From Lonicera japonica (taxonomy: Eukaryota > Streptophyta > Magnoliopsida > Dipsacales > Caprifoliaceae): DNA of 64,000 nt. The notes under the pieces were generated by a model. The model was not told the origin of the DNA. It searched no databases and worked only from the letters and a program-made list of their open reading frames with translations. The translations under genes and the position numbers were made by a program. Positions 10,944-22,597 of the stretch are shown one piece after another. Position 1 is the first letter of the stretch. Each line of letters opens with the position of its first letter. The stretch is taken from the NCBI GenBank assembly GCA_021464415.1, contig CM038463.1:6680754-6744753 (forward strand). The letters are read 5' to 3'.

Positions 10944-12810
10944 ATGTTAGACCTTGAGCTCTCAACTCCACTTCTCTTTTGCATACTTCCCCTAATCTCC
11001 TTATTCTTTTTCAAACTCCTCACAAACTTCTCCTCATCATCAAAAAAATCCACTAATTCAAGTCCACCATCATACCCCTTGATCGGTTCTTTTATCGAAA
11101 TCTTCGTTAACAAAGACCGTCGGATTCAATGGACATCAGATCTTGTCAAAAGCTCGCCTTCCTCCACCGTCGTACTCCAACGCCCTCTCGGGGAAGTTAG
11201 CATCCTAACCGCCAATCCCGCAAACGTCCAACACATACTCAAGTCACGATTCGACATCTACCAGAAGGGAGATGGATTCCGGCGAACTCTCTCCGACCTG
11301 CTCGGCAACGGAATCTTCAATGCTGACGGTCAGGTATTAAACACTTATTTTAACCTTTGTCTTCTTGAATTCATCACAGTAGAAAATTATTAGAACCTTA
11401 ATTATTCAGAAGATATTTCAAATTAAATATTTGAATTAAAAATAATAAAATTATCTTCATTTGTTCTTGCAGGTGTGGAAGTTCCAACGGCAAGTCTCGA
11501 GCCACGAATTTAACACTAAATCTCTGCGTAATTTCGTCGAAAACGTGGTGGACACTGAGCTCAACCAACGCCTTATACCTATCCTCGCTGCTGCTGCATC
11601 AAATCAAACAGTTCTCGATTTTCAGGACATTCTTCAGCGATTTGCTTTCGATAATATATGCAAAATCGCTTTCGGTTACGATCCTGCCTATTTGTTACCA
11701 TCTCTTCCTCAGGCCAAATTCGCCATTGCTTTTGAAGAGGCGGTTAGAATTAGCAGTGACAGGTTCGGAATGATTGTTCCTTTGATCTGGAAAGCTAAGC
11801 GACTTCTCAATGTCGGATCTGAAAAACAGCTTAAAATCGCAGTCGCTCAGGTGTATATATATATATATATAATTGAGGATAAATTTACATATCCTAATTA
11901 TTTAGAATTTTTGGATTAATCATGATTTTACACACGAAAGCAATAATAATATAAGAGTACGTATATATGGACTAATGTCTCCAATTAACCATAGAAATCT
12001 AATTTAATCATGTGAGCGACATATATATAATTAATAAATTAATTCTTACATCAGGTTCGAGAATTCGCCGGACAAATTCTAAGAGAGAAGAAGCAAGAGC
12101 TGAAAGAGAAATCAACGCTCGAATCTGTCGATCTCTTGTCTCGATTTTTGAGTTCCGGTCACTCCGACGAGAACTTTGTGACGGATATAGTGATTAGTTT
12201 CATACTTGCGGGAAGGGATACCACATCAGCAGCCCTTACGTGGTTCTTCTGGCTAGTCTCCAAAAACAGCGAGGTCGAAAATGAAATTCTCAAGGAGATT
12301 AAAGGGAAATCTGGAAATATTTATGATGAAGTAAAGGACATGACTTACACGCACGCTTCACTGTGCGAGAGCATGAGGTTGTACCCTCCGGTCCCCACGG
12401 ATTCGAAAGAAGCTAGTAGCGACGATGTTTTGCCAGATGGTACCGTTGTGAAGAAGGGAAATAGAGTGGTTTACCATCCCTATGCAATGGGAAGGACTGA
12501 AAAGTTGTGGGGATCCGATTGGCCGGAGTTTAAGCCAGATCGGTGGTTGGAGACTGATATGATTACCGGTAAGAGGACGTTTGTGGCGAGGGATTCGTAT
12601 ACTTATCCGGTGTTTCAAGCGGGGCCAAGGATTTGTTTGGGGAAGGAAATGGCCTTTTTGCAGATGAAGAGGGTGGTTGGAAGTGTTTTACGGCGGTTTA
12701 AGGTGGTTCCGGTGGTGGAGGAGGGAGGTGGTGAGCCGGTTTTCATGGCTTATTTGACTTCAAAGATGAAAGGAGGGTTGCCGGTGAGGATTGTGGAAAG
12801 GGATGTCTGA
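10944..12810 (+). CDS. CYP94A-like: Cytochrome P450, CYP94A-type fatty-acid omega-hydroxylase (3 exons)
   Basis: Exons 10944-11333, 11473-11850 and 12055-12810 join in phase 0 with GT-AG introns of 139 and 204 bp, giving 507 residues, the normal length. An N-terminal hydrophobic ER anchor (about residues 8-27) and a proline hinge (PPSYPLIGS, 41-49) precede the P450 fold. Signature residues are all present: I-helix AGRDTT (308-313), ExxR (E361-R364), PDRW (417-420) and heme loop FQAGPRICLG with Cys450. Blocks such as WKFQRQ, SHEFNTKSLRNFV and YDEVK match CYP94A, a family of ER-bound fatty-acid omega-hydroxylases linked to cutin and defence lipids. The ATG at 10944 sits just before the anchor. 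Another in-frame ATG at 10746 lies upstream of the TATA box and is unlikely. CYP94 genes are usually intronless, so the two introns are odd. No stop or frameshift is seen, so the gene looks functional. Confidence 0.88.
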
Positions 12811-13161
12811 TTGGGCGGATTGCTACCAATTTGCATATTTTGAGTTATATATATATATATATATATATATTTTTTTATTCTTATTATTATACGGAGTAAT
12901 ATAACTTGTTCGTATTGTAACTTCTTGTGATTTCTTTGACTACTATTTAAAGTGTAGTTTTATTATAATAAATTTGGATTTTACTCAATTGATGTCGATT
13001 AACTGAAAATGTTCTTACAGGGAAATTAGTGCATTAAATCAATAATTAAAATGATAAAGTTAATGCGGACCTTATTGATCCTGTATTTCAAACTATTGGT
13101 CTTACTTTATTTGTGTTCTTTATAAAAAGATACAAATTTTAGTTTAATTAATGATGAATAA
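12811..13161. other. 3' flank of the P450 gene
   Basis: This is AT-rich DNA with a TA microsatellite at about 12846-12870 and presumably the 3' UTR. No further gene is visible. Confidence 0.5.
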
Positions 13162-13306
13162 TTTTTTTTTAAAACACATAAAATCCTACTTCTAATTTGT
13201 TTAATTAGAGCTCAGGAGTTTGGGGAAGAGACTTACCACTGGACCAACTCTTCCATTCCCTTAGAAGTAGAAATTAAAAGTAGGTTTTCATGTGTTAAAA
13301 AAAAAC
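13162..13306. mobile_element. Small inverted-repeat element with a SINE-like core
   Basis: The arms AACACATAAAATCCTACTT (left) and the inverted AAGTAGGTTTTCATGTGTT (right) enclose a core that reads on the minus strand GAGTTGGTCCAGTGGTAAG, a box-A-like tRNA segment. The same core type recurs near 60095-60200. It may be a SINE head caught in a fold-back structure. Confidence 0.45.
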
Positions 13307-13822
13307 CCTATTAATTTAAGAAATTTAAAAAATAAAAAAAAACTAATAATTTGAGATATTGCAAGAATCTTTGGTACATGTTATTGCTTCTACCTAATTA
13401 TAGGATAAGGGATTTTTTGTATTTAGCCCAATATTTTTGAATTAGTATTTTTGAATTGTTTTGCATTTAACCCACTTGTTTTTTGTAATTAATTGTTGGC
13501 CCAATTTTTGGATAATTACGATTCTAGTTTTTATTTAATTATTTTTAATTCATTTATAATTTTTCTAATGTTACCTTTTTTACCATTTTTTTTAAAAAAT
13601 AAATGATAACTTAAAATAATCCTAAATTGGATTGAGTTAGTTATTAGGATTACAAGGTTTTGAAATTCAAATGAAGAAACTAAAATTCAAATGAAGATCA
13701 TTTCCCTGAAGTAAAAATTTAACCTTTAGTCATATTATGCATTATTGTTATGGTACGAGGAGTATTACATAGTCATAATATGAATACAAATATACAAACA
13801 TTAATATGACTACTATCGCATG
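13307..13822. other. AT-rich intergenic DNA
   Basis: No gene is visible. About 13751-13792 and 14551-14592 are similar (both contain TAGTCATAATATGAATAC) and flank the solo LTR, so a local duplication predates or accompanied that insertion. Confidence 0.45.
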
Positions 13823-14550
13823 TGTGGGAGCATAATTTTAGGATCATTATTTGGGCCGAGTAATCAAGGACAAGCCTATGAAACAAGCCATGAGAGGAGA
13901 AATGAACCGTGGAAGAGGAAGATAATTACAGTAACCAGTCGATCATAGAATCAAGATCAGTAAGGACCAAGACGCCGAGATGGGTGTACCAACCAATGCG
14001 AAGAGGACACTTGTACTAAAGGGAACAACCAATGTTCGTTACCGATATAGGTGTCTCGACGAATGGGAGCTCGACATATGTAAAGTGCAATTTTGCCTGC
14101 GGATAAGGACACGCAACACACGTGAAAATGATAGAATTGTTGAGCAAGTAATACCTTTTATGGTTATTTCGCTTTTAACCTAACAAAGATTTGTAACCAA
14201 TTATTCTATTCGTATAAATAGAAAGGGATGGCTGAGGAGTGGAGGATCTCTCTTTGAAGGCAGAAAACGCTTACCCTGTAGACAACTATTTTCTTATTTG
14301 TAAACAACCATCATCATTGTAAAAGCTGTTATAGTTTAGTGAAGGATACCATCACACACTCAGGGAGGACGAACTGCCAGACTGGGAATTAGAGCCACCG
14401 AGGGAATCTACCTACACTAACAAAAATCTCACTCTCGTTACTATCACTTTACTGTTAATTATCACCACATTTGCTAAATTTGGTTGCCAACTCTGTTGAT
14501 TCGGGCCGATTCTATCTTCTCTGGGCTTGGTCAGATTTATACCAAGCACA
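13823..14550 (+). mobile_element. Solo LTR (Gypsy-like, TGTGGGAGCAT family)
   Basis: The 728-bp unit begins TGTGGGAGCAT and ends in CAAGCACA. It is flanked by GCATG (13818-13822) and GTATG (14551-14555), a 5-bp target duplication with one change. Inside is a promoter-like TATAAATAGAAA near 14213. The start sequence and the TATA block followed by AGGGATGGC-like DNA resemble the LTR at 61362-61827, so the two belong to related families. No internal retrotransposon region remains, as expected after recombination between LTRs. Confidence 0.65.
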
Positions 14551-14734
14551 GTATGAGTAGTATTATGTAGTCATAATATGAATACGGATATTATTAAAAA
14601 ATCTATAATATAACTGTTATGACTACAAAACTATGAATTTGTCCTATTCTACAAACTACATGACTAGAAAAAAATCAAAAATAACATGATGTTTTCCACA
14701 CTAGACATATACGGTTAGAAAAATATCAAAAATT

Positions 14735-15110
14735 GGGGTGGATCTATGTGTATGAGAAAGGGGGCCATCCCCCCTACCCCCCCCCCCCCCCAATTTTTTT
14801 AATATATATATAAGTGTATGGAATTTCTATTATGGTCCTCCCCAAATAATTAAAAAAAATAGTAGAAAGAGCGCGCATTCTCGACTATGAATACTGTTAA
14901 ATCCAAATTTTGAAGTAAAATGGAAGATGAATTTCTTATAAATTCTTTGACTATTTTCATTGAAAGGGAAATTGCAAGAAATGTACGTATTTTGAAGTGT
15001 AACTTTATATTTTTTTTATTTTGTAATATAACTTTAAATTTTTTATATTAAGTATATTACGTTGTTGAAAATCGTGTGGTCCCCCAAATTTTTTTTTATG
15101 GATCCACCTG
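14735..15110. mobile_element. hAT-like MITE
   Basis: The inverted ends GGGGTGGATCTA and TGGATCCACCTG lie between identical TCAAAAATT sequences (14726-14734 and 15111-15119), an 8-9 bp duplication. A poly-C tract lies near 14780. It is non-coding. Confidence 0.55.
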
Positions 15111-16860
15111 TCAAAAATTCCATGATTTGCTGATAAAGAATGTCAATACAACATTAAACAATAATTTTAAAAAGAAACTTTACAAAAGGCTGCATTACTT
15201 GTGTCATATAATTGGCCAGACTCCGATTATCAAACCCCAAGTTTTCAGGATAAGAAAAAGTAGAAGTGTGAAATAGAGGAAAATGAACTCCATATGTCAA
15301 AGAAGAGATAGAACAATAGTAATATAGATGTTCATAACAAATTGATATGGTTGTCGACATAAAAACTGTCGAGTGAATGTATATGCAATGTGAAAAGTGG
15401 TTACAACATTAAATGACAGTGATTTGCTTAAATCTAGGATAAAGTATACATAAGTTGTAACTAACAAAAGAAGGCAATCCTAACAATTAAGAAGGACAGA
15501 CATGCCATTTAAAACGATATAATAATAAAAAATTAGAATTAAAATTATTTAGTCATTTGGGACAAAAACAAAAATATGTGCCGTTCACTAATTATATAAA
15601 TCATGTGGATTTGAATATACAAGTGGTTAAAATATTGGACCATATATTAATTTGCTAATCATATAACCACCAGCAAGATAACAAGTAGTGTACTAAGAAT
15701 TTAAGATCGACTCTTAATTTGACCAAGAGCAATCATATAATTTTAAATCGAGGGCATGGAAGAATAATTATTGTCCTTGGATGTTGCAAGTTAAAGTTTG
15801 AGTTCTTTTATTTCATTTTTTTTTTAAACTCGAACCATATGTCTGTCTAGGCAATGACATTTGGAATCTAGGTTGGATACCTCTTTAAATGGAAAGGGCG
15901 GGCCTAATGTTTATAGTTTCTTTCATTTTGTTGTATTGTTCAATGCGGTTGACCGGACAGGGAGAGACTTTTCATATAATAAAGTTGTTTATAATATTCT
16001 TTTTATTTTTCGTTTAATATTCTTGCACTAAAGGATTGTTTCAATAGTCTGTCTATAAAATGCGTCTATATATTTTTGTTGGTCCTGTTCTTTTAGTGAA
16101 TATGTATTTCTAGTTAGTATTATTTTTTAAAATGGTATTGATGTTACAACAATGTACAAATTTAAAAATATAAAGTATAACTACTCGATAGAATTAATTA
16201 AGTCTCAATAGGAAATTTTGTGTTTTACTACCACTTATATAAAAATACTGGAAGTTCGAATCTCACTCCATCCACAAGGTCATAAATTCTCTCTTCTGTT
16301 ATCTATAAATAAGAACGAATTGGATTGACTTTATTGATAAAAGCACAAAACAATAATGTGGAAATGAAAATGATACCATTTGTGATTTTGTATTGTCATT
16401 TTTCACCGTATATGGCTCTAGGGGGGGAAATATTTTTTGGGCTTAATCCACCTTTAATTTATTAAAGATCAAGGAGTATTAAGTGTTCAAAGCAATATTA
16501 TACTCTTACAAAGAGATAATTTATTTTGTCAATATGGATAATCTTTTTTATCCACAAACCAACTCTAAAAAAATCTTAATTTCCAATGGATCTATTTTCA
16601 TATATATAAATATATATATTCACAAAAATTCATGTGTAAGAAAGTGAGTTGTTAGCCCGACCCATTCATTTAATGCTAATCATATTTACAACGGGATACA
16701 CAATCCAGTGGATTTTTTTCTCCCTTATTTAACTGTGTATTATCTATAGATACCCTTACACAAGCGATTGGAGAGAAGGGCAAAGAAATTAAAAACAAAT
16801 AAAAGGTCTTACATCCATGAAAATAAAGCGTCTAATATATATATATAGATAGATAGAAAT
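15111..16860. other. AT-rich intergenic DNA, no gene seen
   Basis: Nothing coding is recognised. An isolated box-B-like sequence (AGTTCGAATCTCACTCC near 16253-16270) may be a SINE scrap. The remainder is low-complexity. Confidence 0.45.
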
Positions 16861-17234
16861 GTTATAAATAAGGAATCACTCTCTTTAATAAAAAGAAAGA
16901 GTGTCTATTTGAAAGGGTAAATTGATGAATTTTTGTATGAAAATATGTAAAAATGATTTATATCATGAATATATCACTTTCACCAAATTTCATCCAAAAA
17001 TTCAATCTAAAAGTTGGTGAGAGATCGTCAGAAATTTCAACGGCCGAAAATGCAAATATATATATCACTTTTTCATTACAACTAATTCTAGATTGAATTT
17101 TTAGATAAGATTTAGTAGAGGTAGTCTATTCATTGTGTAGATCATCTATATAGATTTTTATAACAAAATTCATCAATTTACTCTTCTAAATAAGTATCCT
17201 TCGTTTTTATTAAAGTGAGATTCTTCTTTATAAC
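16861..17234. mobile_element. Near-palindromic MITE (relative of the 49376 family)
   Basis: The ends GTTATAAATAAGGAATC and the inverted GATTCTTCTTTATAAC enclose a long imperfect palindrome. Inner blocks (AAATTGATGAATTTTTG, TTCATCCAAAAATTCAATC) resemble the MITEs at 49376-49765 and 53006-53388, although the termini differ. I could not define a target duplication. Confidence 0.55.
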
Positions 17235-17238
17235 CTAA

Positions 17239-17271
<33 letters not shown>

Positions 17272-17706
17272 ATGACAATCTAATATGAGTATTTTATGCG
17301 TTTAGGCAACAATGATGAGAACTAAATAGTTAGGTAGTGGTTGGGGCGTCTCAAAAAGTATTAGATATCAGGTAATCTTTCTTTTTTGGCCTAGTGTACG
17401 TGTATGCTTGAGTCGAAATGCTGGAGAAGTTTTAATAAAATATCACTATATATCTTAATTATATGCTTGTCGAAGGATAAGTTTTGTGAAATTATATATC
17501 AATCTCAATATCAACTAATTAAACAAATTCAAATCTTTTTTGATACTAGCATTGTCCTAGCAGAAACTCCTACTTTGAAAGTTAAAAATATTCAGAAAGG
17601 GTGAAAGGTGAAAGAACATTAGTTTTTATTTTTAGCTTTTGTCATTTTTTTTGTATATATTATACATTTTACTGTTTGAACATAAAGGGTAAAACTCTTA
17701 AATTAA
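17235..17706. other. Intergenic DNA
   Basis: A TA repeat at about 17240-17262 is followed by AT-rich sequence. No gene is visible. Confidence 0.45.
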
Positions 17707-17981
17707 GGGTGGGGCTATTGCCACACCCCAAAGCTCTCCGTAACACTTCCACCATTTGACTCGGTATAATAGAACCGAGTAAATGATCATTTACTCGGTA
17801 CAATAGAACCGAATTACTGTTGAGACTAAAAAAAATACGCTGACTCGGCCTTATGACACCGAGTAATGTGCACATACTCGGTCCTATTGCACCGAATTAA
17901 TGTACACATACTCGGCCCTATTGCACCAAATCAAAGTGGGAGTGTTAGAGAGAGGAATGAGGGGTGGCAATAGCCCCACCC
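17707..17981. mobile_element. Palindrome-array TIR element, short member (275 bp)
   Basis: The ends are GGGTGGGGCTATTGCCAC and the inverted GTGGCAATAGCCCCACCC. They are flanked by a perfect 8-bp duplication TAAATTAA (17699-17706 and 17982-17989). The interior holds five 22-bp hairpin units of the form ACTCGG(T/C)-8 nt-ACC(G/A)A(G/A)T starting at 17759, 17793, 17843, 17876 and 17910. Units 1 and 2 are joined by a perfect 26-bp palindrome (17774-17799). The 8-bp duplication points to hAT or Mutator-like transposition. The longer relative is at 20175-22113. Confidence 0.8.
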
Positions 17982-18632
17982 TAAATTAAGGTGCGCGGGG
18001 AGATGTAAACTTATTAATATTTTATTCAAAGAATGAACTAGTTCAAAAATATGCATGGTGACAATCTGACATATTTTTAGTAAGTAGTTCTGTCCGTTTG
18101 GCCGTTAGAAAAGTTATGCAGGAAAACTTTTCATGAGAAAAGTGAAGTGAAGCAAGGCGAAGGAAAAAAAATCATATGTATATTTTGTTTGACAACATAC
18201 TTGAATTATACTATATATACACTACCACACACAACTAACGCAATGAAATAAATAAACAATTTTTTTCAAATATGATATTTATTAGGGGCATTTGTACTTT
18301 GGCACCCAAAGTTTATATCGAAACTAAGTTAAACACCCATAGTTTTATTTTATTGTACTTTGGCACCAATTTCTAACAGTTCCGTCAAGTTCACAAGTTT
18401 GACCATTAACATAATGAATTAATGAAGCAAACTAGCCAAACTACCCCTCTCACCACACATGTTTCCACAATTTCATTCAAAACCCTCTCAGAGGGCTTCT
18501 TAGCCCTGGATTATTATATCTCCAATAAATCTCTCTTCTTCACTTAAACATTCCGGTCATTCTTCGACCACTTCTTCCCGCCGTTCAACTATTGGTCAAA
18601 GATGAGGGTACAATGATAAGCAATCCGCGATC

Positions 18633-18874
18633 ATGTCATTCTCGTGCTCTTAGTGCTAGTTCGATTTACTCTGTGGCGAGGATTCTGGAATTTTGATGGG
18701 AGACTGGCCGGAATGTTCGTCCGACTTCGAATCTCCGACCGAAATGAGGAATCAATCGCCGGATTAATAGAGAAAGAAAGGAACTACATCCCCGGAATAG
18801 ACTATTTCCAGAGATTTCACTCCCAATCGCTGGATACATCTGCTAGAGAAAAGTATGTTGAATGGATTTTAAGG
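18633..18874 (+). pseudogene. Captured cyclin D1-like exon 1 fragment
   Basis: From the ATG at 18633 the frame reads MSFSCS, then two stop codons, then FDLLCGEDSGIL and WPECSSDFESPTE. This is the N-terminus of a CYCD1-type cyclin, including the retinoblastoma-binding LxCxE motif (LLCGE). After a frameshift it continues ESIAGLIEKE, YIPGIDYFQRF and AREKYVEWIL, the start of the cyclin box. It stops at AAG followed by GTAATC near 18874, where D-type cyclin exon 1 normally ends at a splice donor. The stops and frameshift make it a pseudogene. The parent gene is not in the window. Confidence 0.65.
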
Positions 18875-18884
18875 TAATCGACCT

Positions 18885-19190
18885 CGCAGGACTTGCATTG
18901 GGGCTTAAATACGATGAAGAAACCTTCATTTTTCGAAGCGGAGAAGGACTGGGCCCGTTTTAGCTCAGGGAAGAAGGAAGGCTTGCTTTTGACTTGTTGT
19001 TGGGGTCGGCGGTGGGGACTTTGAAGATGGACCTGAGGGCGGCGGCGGCGGTGGTAGCAGAGTTGGATTAATGATCTAGGGTGGTGAGGCGTTCGCAGAG
19101 GCATGAGGGGCAGAATCCGGTGAAGTGTCCATCGAGGTGGCCTGGTGGTCGCAGGCGAATGAGGAATGGTGGGGTTGCAGATGGGTTTAT
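18885..19190 (-). pseudogene. Captured OCTOPUS-like (DUF740/UPF0503) N-terminal fragment
   Basis: Read on the minus strand, the segment gives HLDGHFTGFCPSCLCERLTTL, then an alanine stretch with LRSIFKVPTADPNN and, after a frame change, ELKRAQSFSASKNEGF and FKPQCKSCEV. A Cys-rich HxTGFCxSCLxERL block followed by a basic KSFSxxK and PQRxSCDV-like block is, from memory, the start of OCTOPUS/OPL membrane-associated proteins of vascular tissue. Frame changes and a stop between blocks show it is dead. It faces the cyclin fragment, separated by about 10 bp. Confidence 0.5.
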
Positions 19191-19417
19191 CAAAGTTTAG
19201 ATAGCTGTTTCATAAGGGCAGGTATGGTGGGATTGAAAACAATTAGATGATGCGAGGGGTAGTTTGGCCAGTTTGCTTCATTAATTCATTATTTTAACGG
19301 TTAAACTTGTGGACTTGACGGATCTGTTAGAAATGGGTGTCAAAGTACAATAAAATAAAACTATGGGTGTTAAACTCAGTTTCGATATAAACTTTGGGTG
19401 CCAAAGTACAAATGCCC

Positions 19418-20174
19418 TATTAAAACCAGACATATTTATTAAATTATAGAAAAACGAAATAATGCAATAAACCATTATATAACATCTATTAAAAAAAAAT
19501 TCTCATAAATAATGTTCTACAACTATAATGATTTGAAAATAATGTATTTAATTAATCATATTTATTTATAATTGCATCTAATTTTCTCACAACTTTGAAA
19601 AAGTTATTTTGTAATTAGTTATATTTAATATAAATCGCATATTAATTTTCTTACAAACTCCTATCAATTTCGCATGACGTAATTTGAGGGAAAAAATTTC
19701 TTGCAAGAGAATTGCAGGAAAGTTGCAAAGATTGTTGATTTTCATTGGAGAATTCATGTTTGCATCCACCTAATCTTTCAATTCACCTCGATTAATTTGA
19801 GAAATAATGCAATAAATCTAGCCAAACAAGCCTCGTAGCTTTTCTCCTTTCTAACTCTCCCATTCACTCATTTCTTCAAAATCAATGATTATTCCCGTTT
19901 TTTGCACTCTCTTAATACCATTCCTCTACCAATAATTTTCATTCAAATTCTCTCTCATTCTAATTATGAACAATTCCTTCAACCATCGTCCATATTAATT
20001 TCATTGAAGGTCTCTAGGGTTTTATTGAAGAAGGTCAGAGAGTATCACCAGAGAATGAAGAGAAACTCATGGACATTTTAATGGCTTCCCTCTGCAACTC
20101 AAAAAATTAGGTTTCATAAGAGAAGGAATTTCATCAAAATTATTTATGCAAAGGCTAAATAGACGAAAAAAGAA
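19418..20174. other. AT-rich intergenic DNA between two TIR elements
   Basis: No gene is seen. The sequence is AT-rich. Confidence 0.45.
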
Positions 20175-22113
20175 GGGTGGTGCTATTTCCACCCCAATAT
20201 ATACTTGGTATCACTCTCACTCTCATTACCACTCCCACCAACTCTCTTTTACTCATTAATACTCCCACTATTTTCTTTACCACTCCCATTTTAATATACA
20301 TAAATTAATGATTAATTATAATTAACCATTAATCATTAATCTTCCTCCTCCTTATCCTTCTTCTTTTTCTTCTCAATAATTGTTTCTAAAATTTTACACT
20401 CATTTACCTTTAATGCAACACAAACTAATTATAATTAATCATTAATCATTAATTATTATTATTATTATTATTATTATTCTCAATAATGGTTTTTAAATTT
20501 TTGCATTCATCCATCCTTAATGCAATACAAAGAAATTCTAAGTTATAGAGAATGGTAGAGAAGAAAGAATTGAAGGTTCTTATTCATTTTATTTTCTTAA
20601 CACGTTGGAGAGTTAATAAAATTATTCAACTATTGACTCAGTTTTTTGTGACTATTTTTTTTGTTCGACACTGATATTTGTTGAAGACAAAGCAAAAAGG
20701 GTTTAGAGAGAGAAAGTCTAGAGAGAAAAACTATACTATTTTGGCTAATGTCGGTTCCATATGACCGAAGTTCATCAAACTCCTCGGTCCTTTACAACCG
20801 AGGCCTCCTCGTATCATATTTTAACTCTCGGGACCTTACATCGGCCTCTAACAACCGAGTATTGAGAATAATTTCGGTTTCTTATGACCGAGATTCATCC
20901 ATTTCCTCGGTTCCTCACAACCGAGGTACTCTGGACTATATTTTCAGCTCTCGGGACCTTACATCGGTCTCTAACAACCGAGTATTTTGGATAATTTTAG
21001 TTTTTTAGGACTGAAGTTCATCCAATTGCTCGGTCTACTAGGACCGAAGTTGTCTGGAATATAATCAAATTATTCAAAGAAATCGAATTTAATAAAAAAA
21101 ATTGGATAATAGTTGGTTCTCTGTGATCGAATTTAATTAAGTTACTAAAAATTGTTGTCATTCATAATCAAAAAAATTACATCCTTAGAATTTCATGAAA
21201 AGCAAAAAATTACGTCGTTCGAACTTTGAATTCGGAGGCTCTAATTCAATTATATGCTCGTTAATTAAACATGTTAACACATTTTGAATTTTGGGATATT
21301 CTTGCACATAAAAAAAATCTAGTAAATTTTCACGTGACTAATATATAGCCGATATGTATCAATACTTCAGTTCCTAAGGACTGAGGTATTTGGAGAAGAA
21401 CATAACCCTTTAGAATTTTTTTCATTATCTCAGCCCCTAAGAGACGAGTAATAGGCATGTATTCGACCATTACGGACCGAGAATAATAATAAATGTCGGT
21501 TCTGTAGAACCGAAATACCATTCTCCTTCACATCTTCATATGACACATTCGGTCACCGAAAACCGAATTAGTGCTCCAATTTCGATTTTCCGTAACCGAG
21601 GTAACCTGTTCTGATACTCTAATTCATTTTGTTGGTACAATTTTTTTTTTGATATTAACTAAAGAAAATAAACATTAAACATAATAAATACAAACATATC
21701 TCTCATTCATTAGGTTTTTCTACCTTGATAATCCATGATTCACTCTTCTCTACCATTCTCTACAACTTAAGGTTTTTTTTGTATTACATCAATACAGATT
21801 TTGTGTGTTTTTGTGAGTTACTTTTGGATTCTTGTTGGCTTTTGAAATGAACTGAATGAGATAGAATGGGTTAATTAGATATGAATTTTTGTTAATTATT
21901 AACCATTGAGTAAAAACCATAGAGGAGAAGAAGAAGAAGAAGAAGAAGAAGAAGAAGAAGAAGAAAAAGAGGAGGAGGAGGAGGAAGAGGAAGATGATGA
22001 ATAGTAATTAATGTTAATGTGTGATTAATTGGGTGGGGTGAAAATAGAAATTTAGACCTTTTTTTAGTGGGAGTAGAAGTAAGAAGTTTGTGGGGGTGGC
22101 AATAGCACCACCC
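20175..22113. mobile_element. Palindrome-array TIR element, long member (1939 bp)
   Basis: The ends GGGTGGTGCTATTTCCACCC and the inverted GGGTGGCAATAGCACCACCC match those of the element at 17707-17981. An 8-bp duplication AAAAAGAA flanks it (20167-20174 and 22114-22121). The centre (20750-21605) contains about fourteen hairpin units of the form CTCGGT-8 nt-ACCGAG. The clearest are 20782-20803, 20872-20893 and 20905-20926. An open frame at 20748-21008 simply translates this repeat and is unlikely to be a gene. The outer parts hold inverted AT-rich arms, an ATT repeat (about 20454-20476) and a GAA repeat (about 21925-21966). No transposase is encoded. Confidence 0.78.
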
Positions 22114-22597
22114 AAAAAGAAGGATATATGATGTGTGTAAAAATATATGTACTCCGCAAACACTTGAGGCCCGGGTATCAAGAAAGCAAATTTAATTTCA
22201 AAGAGAGGGATTTAAAATAGAAGTAACCCCAACCATTGTAACATGTCCCTGTTCTTTTCTCTTTTTTCACTTTATCATAACATCTCGACATTGGGGAGAT
22301 TTAGACCATGAAACCTCTACATCCTTTGATATTAGAAAAAAAAAGATTGAAGATGGCTGTGTTGACAGAATAACCATGTTGTTTATTGATTTAACCTTAG
22401 GTAAGAAATTGTGGATGATTCATTACTCTAATAATGCAGTTGGCGACATGAATTAAAACTATGATTAATGAAGAAACATGGGTTTTTTTTTTTGCATAAC
22501 AGGGTAAGGATTTATTATACTGTGTTGTTTGGCAATTGAAAGATAGGTGGGGTGAGTTTAAAGGAATTAAAAAGATTTAGGGATAAATAAAAAAAAA
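22114..22597. other. Intergenic DNA
   Basis: No gene or clear repeat is recognised. Confidence 0.4.

Larger units (their letters stand above)
18286..19417. mobile_element. Pack-type TIR element carrying two host gene fragments
   Basis: Terminal inverted repeats of about 165 bp (18286-18451 and 19253-19417), about 94% alike by eye, begin GGGCATTTGTACTTTGG. Between them lie a cyclin D1-like fragment (plus strand) and an OCTOPUS-like fragment (minus strand). There is no transposase. Long TIRs around captured host exons define Pack-MULEs in the Mutator superfamily. Only TATTA is shared at the flanks, so the target duplication is unclear and the superfamily is inferred. Confidence 0.7.

Noticed and set aside
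20748..21008. Open frame of 86 codons with repeating SVxYDR/NNRV motifs
   Set aside because: It is the translation of the palindrome array in the TIR element. The periodicity comes from the DNA hairpins.
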